Origin: Moniliella sp. 'wahieum'
Lineage: Eukaryota; Basidiomycota; Moniliellomycetes; Moniliellales; Moniliellaceae
Length of the DNA stretch: 64,000 nucleotides
Direction: 5' to 3'
NCBI GenBank assembly: GCA_003971905.1
Contig: RSEE01000067.1
Coordinates: forward strand, 124,001 to 188,000
The stretch's first letter is position 1, and each line of letters begins with the position of its first letter. Both the position numbers and the translations under genes were made by a program. Under the pieces are notes generated by a model that was not told where the DNA came from, did no database searches, and worked only from the letters and a program-made list of their open reading frames with translations. Below, piece after piece: positions 1-10,847 of the stretch.

Positions 1-2858
1 TGTTCAAATCGCATATTCATCTAGGTGTCTTGCATTTACCCCAGTTTGTAGAAGCTCAGTGTGTTGAGCGAGGAGAATTGGCAAAACCCAGGGGCGCAAT
101 AATAAGAAACAGGAGAAACGTCTTGGCCGGCAGGCACGCCCATCCGACGTTTGCCACAACTTGAGCCCATCTAATTAGAAGGCAAAAGCCATCGCCAGCA
201 GGCCAGATAAGCGCAAGAAAAAAAACTCTATACTGCAACCATATCATTGACAGAGCTTAAGGCTGTGTGAGCCAAAGAAACGCTGCGCCTAAATCAACCC
301 GTTCATCCTGCGTGTGCTCCTTGTTAGCGCCAGCCCCGGAACCAGGAGAATTGCCAGGAGGTAAGTAACCTCTGGTGCCCGCCATCCGTTTACCAGAGGA
401 AGCATGTATGTGTGGGCACGGCTGAACGTGATAAAAACATCCGAGCGAGGGGCCATATCTCCGTTGAGAGTCAGTAGTCAACTCCTTCCAGTGCCCTAGC
501 ATCTTGCCCGCTGTCTTGGTGTGCTGTAGTTTACTGGCATGTCAAAACCAGGGGGAAAAACGGCTCTTGATGGGTGCGTCCCTGGTACTTGGCGTTCTTG
601 TCGCATTCTGCTTGCTCCAGCAGCCACAAGTAGCTCCTTCTCCGGCGTTCCAAAGGCGTCGCGGTGTGCTCTCATGTACCGCCTTACTACAACAGGACAT
701 GGAGAGGAGGAAAGGATGAGGATCATATTCATCGAGTGGAAAGAAAGAGAGGTATATATGCCTCGGAGAAGAAGAGACATGCGAGCTGATAAGTCACACG
801 GAGGGGAAGAGGGAACACAATCCAAAGGGAAAAAAAACAGGGTATAGAACAAATCAAGGGGGCCAGACAACTTGGTGACAAAACGAGATCTTATCCCGAC
901 ACTTATGGTAGGCGATCGGCGCCTGCTGCGTTCCTGAGTCGCGCAGCGGGTGGTCCACCTCCATTCCTGTGGTCCTCCGATTGCTCTAGGCCCCATCACG
1001 CGGTAGCAAGTACGTATGCAAATACTATACGAATTCGTTTTTGTTTGCATCTCCGGCATGTCACAAACAAAATGGGGCAAACAAGTAATTGTAATAAGGG
1101 TCCGAAGCGACAATGCATGGTGAAGGACGAAAGAGTGAAGAGCAAACAAACTATAGTAGTACAGCGGTAGATTGCATGTTATACTGCGAGGTTAACGTTT
1201 AACCGGGGCTTTTATAATAGCTGTTGACCTTTTAATGTGTGATGTGGCTGCAGTCAACCGTAAGAGTTTGTTGGGGGGGGGTCTCTAACTCTATAAGAGA
1301 GTTACTAAGATTATGAGAGAGGATGTATGCGTTTTGTAAGCCTATGTGGGGATTAGTCGGAGAGTGGGTTCAAAGTCGTGAAGCTTGAAGTGCGGGTATA
1401 TGCGATGTTGCTAAAACCCTAACCCGAGTAGCCGAGAGCAAAAAATGTCCGGAATCGAGAGAGTTCGTCTTTCTTTAACCGGGGTATTGACAACCCCTTC
1501 ATAAGAGACGGCCATTGGGGGGTTGTTGGCCCAGCAGGCCACGGGAACGTAGGTGCTGAGATGATTCTGTGTGGGAGCATGCCTTAATAGTGGGCTAAAT
1601 ACGTATGGAACAAGGGGGGGGGGCAGAAAAGAAAAGGGGCAGGATGCTAATAACAGCTTCAGTCCTCAACAAGCCTTTGTGGGAAAACTACTAACATATG
1701 TTTCGTCTCTCCACACCCATAGTCATTGGATTAAAACCGTCTCGCCACAGCCGGTGTTGAATATTGCGCACGTACAGTTGCAAAAGAGAAAGCTGCAAGG
1801 CATGAGGTGAAAGCAGCGTTGTGCCGTAGTATCTGTGCCCGGAAATACCGTCCATCCGTTCAGAGAGCAAAAGGGGGGAAGAGCGAGCTTAGCGCTTAGG
1901 ATTGATGTTGCTGATGGTGACGGTAGGTGAAAAGGATGAGAGATATACTCCATAGATACATCTCGGGCCGTCTCGGCGACAGGCCTCCTCTGATATCATA
2001 GTGTGGCACCTTCATGTCACCGGCTTCCTCGGCCCCTACTGGACCTAATCACTATTACTTACTATAGTCACTTGAAGCTTGAGACTAGTAGTCACTAGTC
2101 ACAATATGAATATTGACATGTGTGGGAGCAGCTGCATCTCAGTGTGCGTTACCTAACTGTGAACTTGAACGTGTGTGAACCTATGTGAACTCCGCAGTCT
2201 CGCAACCCGGCCAAACACTCAGTCATCGGTCATCAATCTCACCCCCAGTATGGCGCGGCTACTCTATAGCTCTATCATACTGTACTAGACCTTTTGTGCT
2301 ATGATATGCCACTCACATCTCATTATCTCAACTTCTCAAGCTTCAAGCTTCAAGGCCCGCCTACCACTCGCTGTACTCACTGCTCAAGACCCTATATCGT
2401 GTAGGCGTGCAGAGTAGGCACGGTGGTGCTCTCACCGGCTCACCGGCCGTCCCTAGCGTCACTATACAATCACATTAATCCCCGATACAAACAGTCGGCG
2501 CTTCGGGGGTGATCTTGGCGCGTGATATGTGCTCTTCGATGGTGGACCCTCCCTTGTAATCGCACACATCGCGTCAGCGCTCAGCCTGCCGGCAGAGAGC
2601 TTTCCTTACAAACGCAGCGCATCAATGCCATTCCACATGGTTCTCTTCTCCCTACGTCCTCCAAATACTTCAAAACTTCCTCAACCGCTTTGACATTTGA
2701 CACACCGTTGGTGAGAAGCATTCTGTTCTAGTTTTTTCCTCCTCTCACCGTCCTCCTTTTCTTCACAGCTACTCTTTTCCTCAACACCCGTTTATGTGTA
2801 TGTTCATCCAGCCAAGCAGGCCTAGCCTTAATCGCTGAGAGGAACAGCAGGTTAGCAT
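1..2858. other. gene-free flank
   Basis: I see no convincing gene here. The open frames are short, overlap on both strands and have no recognisable domain. The stretch holds a degenerate dispersed repeat (545-690), G-runs near 1273 and 1614, and short palindromic words such as GAAGCTTGAAG and ACTAGTCACTAG between about 1380 and 2355. The CT-rich DNA from about 2730 to 2858 probably belongs to the promoter and leader of the kinase gene that follows. Confidence 0.6.
545..690 (+). repeat. degenerate dispersed repeat, copy A
   Basis: This stretch aligns by eye with 32640-32785 in the same orientation. Both share TGGGTGCGTCC, then ACTTGG, then GTTCTTGTCGCATTCTGCTT, GCTCCTTCT, a CCGG-centred stretch, ATTCCAAA or TTCCAAA, and TGTACCGC in the same order, with small indels between. 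The similarity is clear at DNA level but no shared reading frame is preserved, so it is probably an old non-coding or dead element. The class is unknown. The second copy lies about 240 bp from a tRNA gene. Confidence 0.6.
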
Positions 2859-4304
2859 ATGGCTGCTATTCACTTGCCCACTGATGGCCCCAGCGAGAGC
2901 CTGGCGTCGAAGTTTGAGCCGGTGCGACCTTTGGGCGATGGATCATTTGGAACTGTTTTCCTGGCACGCCGGCTTCCCTCCAATGATCAAGCCGCCGAAC
3001 CCATGGTGGCAATCAAAAGAATGAAGCGCACCTACGAAACGTGGGAAGACTGCCTACGGCTGCGGGAGCTACGAGCGCTGCTCGCAATTCCGAGGCACCA
3101 GAATCTCGTTGCTCTTTTCGACGCTTTCCTTTCTTCTTCTCACCAACTCCACCTGGTATTCGAGTTGCTCGAAGGAACCCTGCTTCAATTTACCAAATCT
3201 CGCCGTGGACGTCCTATCGCACTGGGATTGATTCGAGAGATGTTTCGCCAAAGCCTGAGTGGACTGGGGCATCTCCACACCCATGGCTTTTTCCATCGCG
3301 ACATCAAGCCCGAAAATTTACTTATCACTACGACGGGACTGGAAGAGTACGATGGGGTCAATGGCACCGAGATGGATGTTAAGTTGGTGATCAAAATCGC
3401 TGACTTGGGGCTGGCACGCGAAGTGTTTTCCCCCCACCCTATTCGACCTATGTGTCCACCCGGTGGTACCGCGGGCCTGAGATGCTATTACACTCGACAA
3501 GGTATTCCCCTGCTGTCGACATCTGGGCATTAGCTGTAGTGATGGCTGAGGTGGTGAACCTCGCCCCTCTTCCCAGGAGCCAACGAGGCAGCGCAAATGG
3601 TGTTGATTTGCGAGACGCTTGGATCGCCTCTTGTCGATTGGGGAACGGACGATATGGGGAGGGTTCGCGGGGGAGGGCTCTGGTCCGATGCTGCTATTTT
3701 AGCGCAACAAATTCGCTTTTCCTTCCCCGCATTGCCTCCAATCGAGTTTGCCAGTTTGTTCGGGGCAAAAATCCCACGTGCCTTGGTGGGTTTGCTGCAG
3801 GATATGCTACGATACGACCCGCAGCGGAGACCATCAACACAAACGTGTCTTCTGTATCCGTTCTTCTGGAGCAGTGTTGGCGGCCCCAACTGGCTCTTTG
3901 AACCGAGGAAAGAGACGGCGTCTGAGAAAGCAGCCCTTCCCGGTCCACCCTCTTCCTTCGTCCCCTGCTGCGTATCTACCCCTTCGACACCGCTCCCGCC
4001 TCTCCCTGCCAACACCCATTCGACAGCCTCGCTCCCCCTTCAGCTTCACTTCCCACACTCTGACCTTGTTTCATCACAACCCCATTCCACCGCCTTGCTC
4101 CCTCAACCCGCTCCAAAGTTGCCAAGCACAGGTTCCAACACATCCCTCCCTGCCTACCCATCGACCGTAAGGGAGATCCTCAAACCTCGTTACCCTTCTA
4201 AGAACCCTTCTGTGCCGTACCACCTTTCCGAAGGGGGTGAGAAGGCCTCGCTCCCTTCTCCACAAGCGAGAAGAGGACCTGCGCCAATCCGCCTCGTCCA
4301 GTAG
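2859..4304 (+). CDS. RCK/IME2-type serine/threonine protein kinase
   Basis: A CMGC-family protein kinase. The start ATG at 2859 follows a CT-rich leader. The glycine loop reads [12 protein letters not shown], the ATP lysine lies in VAIKRMKR, the catalytic loop is [11 protein letters not shown], and the metal site is IADLGLAR, with DLG in place of the usual DFG. The activation segment contains [15 protein letters not shown]. The tyrosine followed by V(S/A)TRWYR is typical of the IME2/MAK/ICK branch, which governs meiosis and cilia or hyphal growth in other organisms. Later kinase parts are seen near 3500-3870 ([28 protein letters not shown]). A Ser/Pro-rich tail follows. The frame must shift near 3433 (C-run) and near 3570, both probable one-base indels. 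The tail may continue in another frame to about 4698, so the end is uncertain. The substrate cannot be inferred. Confidence 0.8.
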
Positions 4305-5689
4305 CCACTCTCCCCGCGGTCTGCCGTACCGCCGCGTAAGAGCGACGACCCTTGCTTCAGACTGGGTGGAACGAAGCCCGTTTCTTAAAGCTCCCTCTTC
4401 TTCCGCAGCAACCCTTCCCTGGCTATGTAACGTGTCCGTTCCCCCCTCGTCATCTACAGTGCCCAGCCCCGTTGGGCACGGAACGGCTTCTCAACGCGGC
4501 TCGAGTGACACGCCTCCTCTTCTTGACCCCTTGTTGGCGAGGATCGATCCCAACATGCTGATATCCCCTTTCAGCAATCTTTTCTTCCCGTGGATGAGGA
4601 ACGGCAGAAGCCAAGGGAGTGAGCGATACGAAATGATACCATCAGACGATTACCATTCATATTCAGCATGCTCCCTCAGCGCATCTACCAGTAGGTAGGT
4701 CGTGATATGGCGCGTGTGGGATAAAAGATAATAGTAGAGCGCGAGAAGAGTATTGCCAAATGTCATGGTCCTCTTAGAAAGCCAGGTAAATCTTCTCACT
4801 GCTCTTCGCCGATCCTGTTCTCCTTTCCCCCACCGGTGCGCCATCCTTTGCTTAATTCCCTTAGTGGTACTTGGTGGTCTCACTCGTATTGCCCGACTCT
4901 TACACGAAATTCGGTAATTACTTCTTCAGTGTACAACATTCTAGTCTCTCTGTCATTTCTGTCCATCTGTGGCACCTGTGGGGAATGGGCGTGTGCACGC
5001 AACTTGTATGGTCAGTCATTTTATCATAAGAGCGAGTCATGATAGTCCCTTTAGAGAGTCCTTTCTTTTGCAGTGAATACATTAATGGCAAAAACAAAAC
5101 TCGTTATATGATGTGCGCAGAGTCTTCTCTGAGTACGTTGAGTGATGCTCATCTTGCAATGGACTGAAGCTACTAGTACTGAAGGGGGAGGATCATGACG
5201 CAGGGGAGGGGAGGAGAGGCAAGAGCGTGAGCGCCGGAACACATGCCCAGCTCTCAAAAGCGTCAGATATCGGATCTCAGATGATCGAGATCGATGATCA
5301 ATGATGCATGATGCATGATGCATGATGTGCTTGATGTGATGGGCACGTGATGCCCGGCCGAACCAGTCTTCGCGGGCTGACTAGTGACTAGGACTGCCGT
5401 ACAGTGCTGAGCCAGGCTCGGGGGCTGTGTACGTGTAGTTCAGCTGGCATGTGGCCAGTGGTTGAGAAGCGTACGAGACAGCGCGCAGTCTGCCTTTCTT
5501 CGCCCACCTTTCGTATTGCCCAAGGCCCAAGTCTACCAACAGACTTCTCTCCCTCCCCCCCCCGGTCGGCCCCTAACCCCTACTGTGGCCTTGCCTCTTC
5601 TCCCAAAGTTACTCTCCTCATTGTCTTCTCGCCGACTCCTTATGTTCTTAGTCGACCCCACAACACGATACGACAAAGGTCAACCGACG
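4305..5689. other. intergenic region or uncertain kinase 3' end
   Basis: Positions 4305-4698 may still be coding for the Ser/Pro-rich tail of the upstream kinase. After that I see no gene. Repeated ATGCATG units lie at about 5300-5326, and a TGACTAGTGACTAG word near 5378, both belonging to the short palindromic words found in most gaps of this window. Confidence 0.5.
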
Positions 5690-7265
5690 ATGTCTCATAC
5701 CCCGCCTCCTTCATGTGCCCATACGCCCGTACCCGTCCCGATCTCTCGGCCTCTCATGAAGAGTGGGATCGCTACTTCCGTGATCAAGAGATTTACCGTT
5801 GGCAACAAGAACAACTGGCCGCTCAGGCGGAGAACCAGCGTGACGCTCGCTTGGCCGAATACGAGATCGTGACAGAGGCACCGAAGCATGTCGCCGCTCT
5901 GATCTTCTACTTCTCTGGCGCAGATCCGTGGAAGTGTGCTCAGTGGATCGAGGGTCGAGACCTCGGTGACTGAACACTTGGCAGTTCTCGCTCCGGATGC
6001 TGAGAACGAGAGTTTCGTTCACCCGTCGCACGGCAAGGTGTGCACACGTGTGGCCATTGAGCGCTTGAGTGGCGATGCCTTGGCCGCTGTTGAGACGGCG
6101 GTGGCATTTCCACGCGGCTGGCAGTGCAGTGAAGGAAGTGCTTGAGACTTACTACCCCCCCAGCGTGGGTCTCGCCGAGCTGCGGGCGGCGATGAAGGAT
6201 AGCGCACACCGGTATGGTGGGCACCCACTTCTTGGTGCCGTTGGTCTCGCCATGCAGGATCTGGACCAGCTGGGCGCTTATCACGCCAACGATCTCACCC
6301 TCGAACTCGCTATCGTTCGGTCCATTGCCGATCGTTTCCCCAAGGATGGACAGTGGGCGGGGATGTTCGAACGCGCCATGGAGGACCGCACTGCCCAGGA
6401 AGCCCTGCTCTTCCTCCGGAATGAAGTGGTGCGGGCTCGCAAGAGCGTGGACGGTGCCCGTGGTGGACTGAATATTTGCCCTGGGTTACCACCACGGTCT
6501 TGACGTCGGATCCTGCTCAAGGCAAAAAGGGAAAGGGTAAGAACAGCGCGGCCCGCTCACCTGCAAGCAAGCTTCCTGAGGCCGCAATCACTTGGACACA
6601 GGTACGCCTCCCCGGTGGGGCGGTGGTGGTTGCTGTGGTCGATCCTTCAGCGGCGCAGGGGTCCATTTTGCGCGATATGCGCACCCGTCATGGACTCGTG
6701 ATTGACGTGTCGCATACCGAGCCCTTTGAGACTGCTTCGGCCCGGCATCAACTCCCTGCCCGCAGACGACACCGAAGGAAGGGGGACAGAAACAGGATCA
6801 ACCGAAGGCAGAGGCGGACAGGTCAAAGAGGGGAAGACGCAACGGAGACCGCGTCAACGTCCACATCCCCCCCAAGGCCAGCACCAGTCTCAGGAAGATC
6901 GCCCCCGGCAGCTGGACGGGGAACAGACCGCGGCAACGAGATCTGACCCGAACGGGGAGGCAAGTCGATGGGCGCGTGGGCGACGTAAGTCCCCAGGAAA
7001 TGGCAGTGAACGACCCCAGGCACTCAAACGTCCTGCAGCGTTTCCAGGACGTACGACGACTCAAGGTTCTCGCCTCGCAATGCGGTAGGGCCCCTTGACC
7101 GCCATCCGATCCCCCTTGGGCGACCCCGGCGCCACCATCGTAACGAGCATGTGGTCAGGGAACCTGGTACCGACTGACCGAGTCAAAGTATGGTTGAAGT
7201 TCCGTGTCGGGAGCGTCAGGCTCCGAGCCGTGGTGACCAGATATAGAGTAGGTACGATAACAACG
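5690..7265 (+). mobile_element. probable LTR-type Gag/retropepsin-like fossil
   Basis: The stretch has the layout of a retrotransposon Gag. A basic to neutral helical start contains YRWQQEQLAAQ, then comes the Gag-like entry FYFSGADPWKCAQWIEG, then helices including IERLSGDALAAVE and a Gln/Leu-rich segment to about 6460. A Lys/Arg-rich stretch follows near 6520 and 6770-6950. A retropepsin-like strand pattern (VVVAVVDPSAAQGSIL) lies near 6630, and a second (GDPGATIVTS) near 7125. I see no reverse transcriptase, integrase or LTRs. It is broken, with roughly four or five breaks, and looks like an old remnant. It could instead be a domesticated gag-derived gene damaged by consensus errors, since neighbouring host genes show similar breaks. 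Confidence 0.42.
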
Positions 7266-7547
7266 TAGAGCACCTTATCGTTAACTGATCTCATCGACAT
7301 CGAGCATCCCATGTGGTGGCCTGGGCCCTCTGCCCTTGAGGCCTGAGGATAGACACAGGCGCCAGGCCCGATATCTCCAGCATCACACATCACCCGTCAC
7401 CGGCACGCAGGCCTTTCAGATAGGCGGCGTTAAACGAGAAACGCTTGCAACCCAAAGCCTAATACAGGTTGCAGGTGCTTGTAACAGCTTGTTGGCGTGC
7501 GGGTATCGAGGGCCACACCCCTCCCCTTCTTTCTCCTCCCACCAACG

Positions 7548-9269
7548 ATGGCGCCCTGCAAACAGTGCTGCTTGCTGCTGCCGTGCCAGGGCTGCCGCTG
7601 GACCTGCCACACGCCCCTCCCAGGCTCGCTGCCGTGCACCCCACCCCCCCGGCCCACCATGGGCTTCAATAACTGGGCTCGCTTCCAATGCGACTGTCCC
7701 AGTCGCTGTTTGAGCAGACAATGAGAGCTGGTAGGCACCGGCCTGCGCGACCACGGCTACACCCATGTCAACATCGACGACTGCTGGATGGAGCGGCAGC
7801 GTGACCCTCGTTCCAACGAGCTGCGGTGGAACACCACCTCTTCCCTCAGGGCTTGCCACATCTGGTCCACTATGCAAAGGAGCGAGGACTCACTCTCGGG
7901 ATTTATGAGGACGCAGGCACCCAGACGTGCGGGGGGTACCCTGGGTCGTTGGGATATGAAAGCCTGGATGCCAGCACGTTTGCCTCGTGTGTATTCTTCC
8001 AATCCTTTGCCGTTACCTGCCCGGTGTGAGTCGAGCAGCAGGCTGACCTACATGCAGAGGGGTGTGGATTTTGTCAAGCTGGACGGATGTCATGTCCCCA
8101 CCAGACAAGCCACGTCGGAAGCAAGTTACCACCAGCTGTATGCCCAGTGGCACAGTCTCTTAGCTTCCCCCCACTCGTTGGGGATGATCTTCTCCGAGTC
8201 AGCCCGCCTACTTTTGCTGTCGCGCCAACTTGACCGATTGGTTTAGTGTGATGGATTGGGTCCCGTATCACGGCCAGACGGCACGCCATTCGGACGACAT
8301 CAAAAATTTCGGGGTCAAGAAGGACTGGATACCTGGACGAGCGTGATGGACAATTATGAGAATCAGCTGCGGGTCGCTGTCTATGCCAACGCCCACCCCA
8401 CCTTTATCAACGACCCAGACTTCTCATCCCCGGCTGGGGGATGACATTGGAAGAGGAGAAAGCACAGTTTGCACTCTGGTGCCTGACCAAGAGCCCGCTT
8501 CTGCTCTCGGCCGACCTGGGGCGCTGACACCAGACCAAGTGGCCTATCTCAGTAATGATCGACTCATCTCTGTGGACCAAGATGCAGCGGGGAACAAGCC
8601 ACGCCAGTGCTGCGCAGCCCAGACTGGGATGTGCTGAGCAAGAGTCTGCAGAATGGCGATCGGGTTTTGCTCGTGCTCAACAAACGCCCACATCCCGCTA
8701 CCCTTCATCTCCCTGGGCGTACACTGGCGCCGAACGGGCACGTATCGCCTCACAGACCTGGACTGGCCACCAAGCTGATCACCATGGACCTTTGCACCTC
8801 CACCTCCCGCTCACGGCACCCACGTCCAGTTCGCCCCTGGGCTCGTCACGCCCACGGGGGCACTTCTGAATAGCAATTCCCTTACATGCTTGGCCAATGC
8901 GGCCGAGCTGTCCATGCGACCCTGCACTGGCACCCCTGAAGAAGTTGGACCTTTGCCCACGGTACCATTGCCCTCCTGGGTACGGACCAGTGTCTTACGA
9001 CAGCGGGGACGTCAGCCATACTGCGCACATGCGACGGGAGTGCACAGCAAAAGTGGACGTACACATCACAGGGCAGGGTGGTACACAATTCGGGCCAATG
9101 TCTGGTTGCTCCTGACCGCGGGGCCGGGCAGGTGAAGGTACAGCCGTGCGGAGGCGTGAGGGACGACGAGACGTTTAGCCTGCCAGTGGGCGTGAAAATC
9201 CAGGTGTGTGAAGTACCAAGGCATGAATCAGAAGGTGCAACAAATGTAACGTCGTCGATGCCACGCTGA
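7548..9269 (+). CDS. GH27 alpha-galactosidase with C-terminal ricin-B-like lectin region
   Basis: A secreted glycoside hydrolase of family 27 that removes terminal alpha-galactose. A probable signal peptide ([15 protein letters not shown], one frame off the ATG) precedes [13 protein letters not shown]. Family hallmarks follow in order: [34 protein letters not shown], the nucleophile Asp in [10 protein letters not shown] (about 8065-8095), and the acid/base Asp in ARHSDDI (about 8285). Further on are [20 protein letters not shown] and [11 protein letters not shown], then a beta-sandwich-like end. An intron of about 67 nt (7991-8057, GTATTC...GACCTACATGCAG) fits just before the nucleophile. After about 8870, [20 protein letters not shown] and NSGQCLVAP, with a QKW, match beta-trefoil QxW lectin repeats. 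Several one-base frame shifts are needed, probably sequence errors. Confidence 0.85.
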
Positions 9270-9515
9270 GCAGATCTGAGTGGGGGGAGGTAGGCTACGT
9301 TGTGGGGGTCCCAAGTGCGCTGCTGCGTTCCAGGGCATGGCCGGGAGGGGCACTGGTGGCTGTCTGTCCAGAGAGGGTCAGATGTATTTGCCCCAGTCGG
9401 ACGATAGGAGGATGACATAATGCCCGCCAGGGAGGCTCGATACGGCTGACGTCATCTTGTCGCCGCCATAACGGTGCTGGGGCGGCTGGATGCTGCCGCG
9501 CCAGCTGGCCACCAC

Positions 9516-10748
9516 ATGCCCTCCTCCCCCTCCGCCCTCGCCGCCCCGGCCAGCGCCGCCCCGTCCCGGCATCCGCACTCGCGCTGGATGCGACCGAGTC
9601 AGACAAGCGCGTGCGCGAGTCGTACGCCAAGCTGGCCAAGATTGGCGAGGGTGCCTATGCCGCCGTCTTTCTCGGGCGGCATGAGCCGACGGGCGAGGCG
9701 GTGGCGATCAAGAAGATCAAGGTGGTCTCTGGTCATGACGGGCTGGACGTGACGGCGTTGCGGGAGATCAAGTTTCTTCGCGATCTGATCCATCCCAACA
9801 TTGTGCTGTTGCGCGATGTGTTCTCTTCTCCCGCGGCTGGCACGCCGGCGTTCAACATGGTCCTCGAGTTCCTCGGCGCCAGCTTGGAAGACATTATCCG
9901 TGACACCCAGACTACCATCACCCCGCCCGATACCAAGTCCTGGCTCGGCATGACATTACGTGGTGTCGCTTATTTGCACAGCCGCGGCGTGCTGCACCGC
10001 GACTTGAAACCCAACAACCTCCTCCTCTCGGCCCAGGGCGTGCTGAAAATTGCCGACTTTGGCTTGGCACGCGACGTGCCTGCCCCGTCCCCGGGAGCAC
10101 GGCCGATGAGTACCGAGGTGATCACACTCTGGTACCGCCCACCCGAGCTGTTGCTCGGGCGGGGTGGTACGGCGACCGGGTCGACATGTGGTCGGTGGGG
10201 TGCATCTTTGCCGAGCTACTCCTGCGCAAACCCTACTTGCCCGGCATGTCCGACATGCATCAATTCGAGCTCATCTGTCGCGCGCGCGGCATGCCGCGCG
10301 AAGCCACCTGGCCTGGACTCGGCAGTCTGCGCGGCTGGAAGGCCACTCGGCCGCGGTAGTGCAAGCGCTGGGCGAGAGCATTGCCCAGACCCCGCCCCCG
10401 CCTTTAGCTGGCACCTTTCTCGCGGCACGGGAAGAGGACTTATCGCTACTGGCGGGGTTGCTGGCGGTGAACCCGGCAGACCGCATCTCGGCGCAGGCGG
10501 CACTGGAGCATGCGTACTTTTCTGCCTGGCCCGCACCTACTCATCCATCCTTGTTGCCAGGCAAGCCGGGCGCGCCGGCAGTGCGCACCGGCGCCACAGC
10601 CCGGACACCGCAAATCGTAGGGCGCAAACGGTCCCAGGCTCCAGCTTCGCCTCGAACCCAACTGCCATCCCGCAAGCACGGTACTCTCTCCGCCCGGGAC
10701 CTGGCCGAACGACGACGAATCGCACGCAAGCTCGCGTTTGGGAATTGA
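9516..10748 (+). CDS. KIN28: CDK7/Kin28-type cyclin-dependent kinase
   Basis: Catalytic kinase of the TFIIH CTD-kinase module, which phosphorylates the RNA polymerase II tail and activates other CDKs in animals. The ATG at 9516 gives a short Ala/Pro leader that joins, after a probable indel near 9570, to YAKLAKIGEGAYAAVFLG. Supporting motifs are VAIKKIKV, the CDK7-like TALREIKFLRDLIHPNI, LEDIIRDTQT, LHRDLKPNNLLL (the PNN is a CDK7 mark), KIADFGLARDV and ELLLRKPYLPGMSD. The T-loop reads STEVITLWYRPPELLLG. LWYRPPELLLG is closer to CDK12-like kinases than the TRWYRAPELL usual in CDK7. The frame shifts near 10170 and 10345. It ends 99 bp from the convergent gene on the minus strand. Confidence 0.82.
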
Positions 10749-10847
10749 TTCTTAACAGAAGAACACAAAAGAGGGGAAGGGGATCAGAAAGTCCGGTAGT
10801 AGCAGAGAGGAATGAATCGACAGGCAAGGGTGGGAAGCAGAAGCGAG

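Noticed and set aside
1405-1425. CCCTAA-like telomere word (AAACCCTAACCC)
   Set aside because: Barely two units, expected by chance. The window is clearly internal to a chromosome arm.
2859-10748. Reading the two kinase genes and the alpha-galactosidase as pseudogenes
   Set aside because: All catalytic motifs are intact and the breaks are small indels of the kind and density seen between otherwise identical array units.
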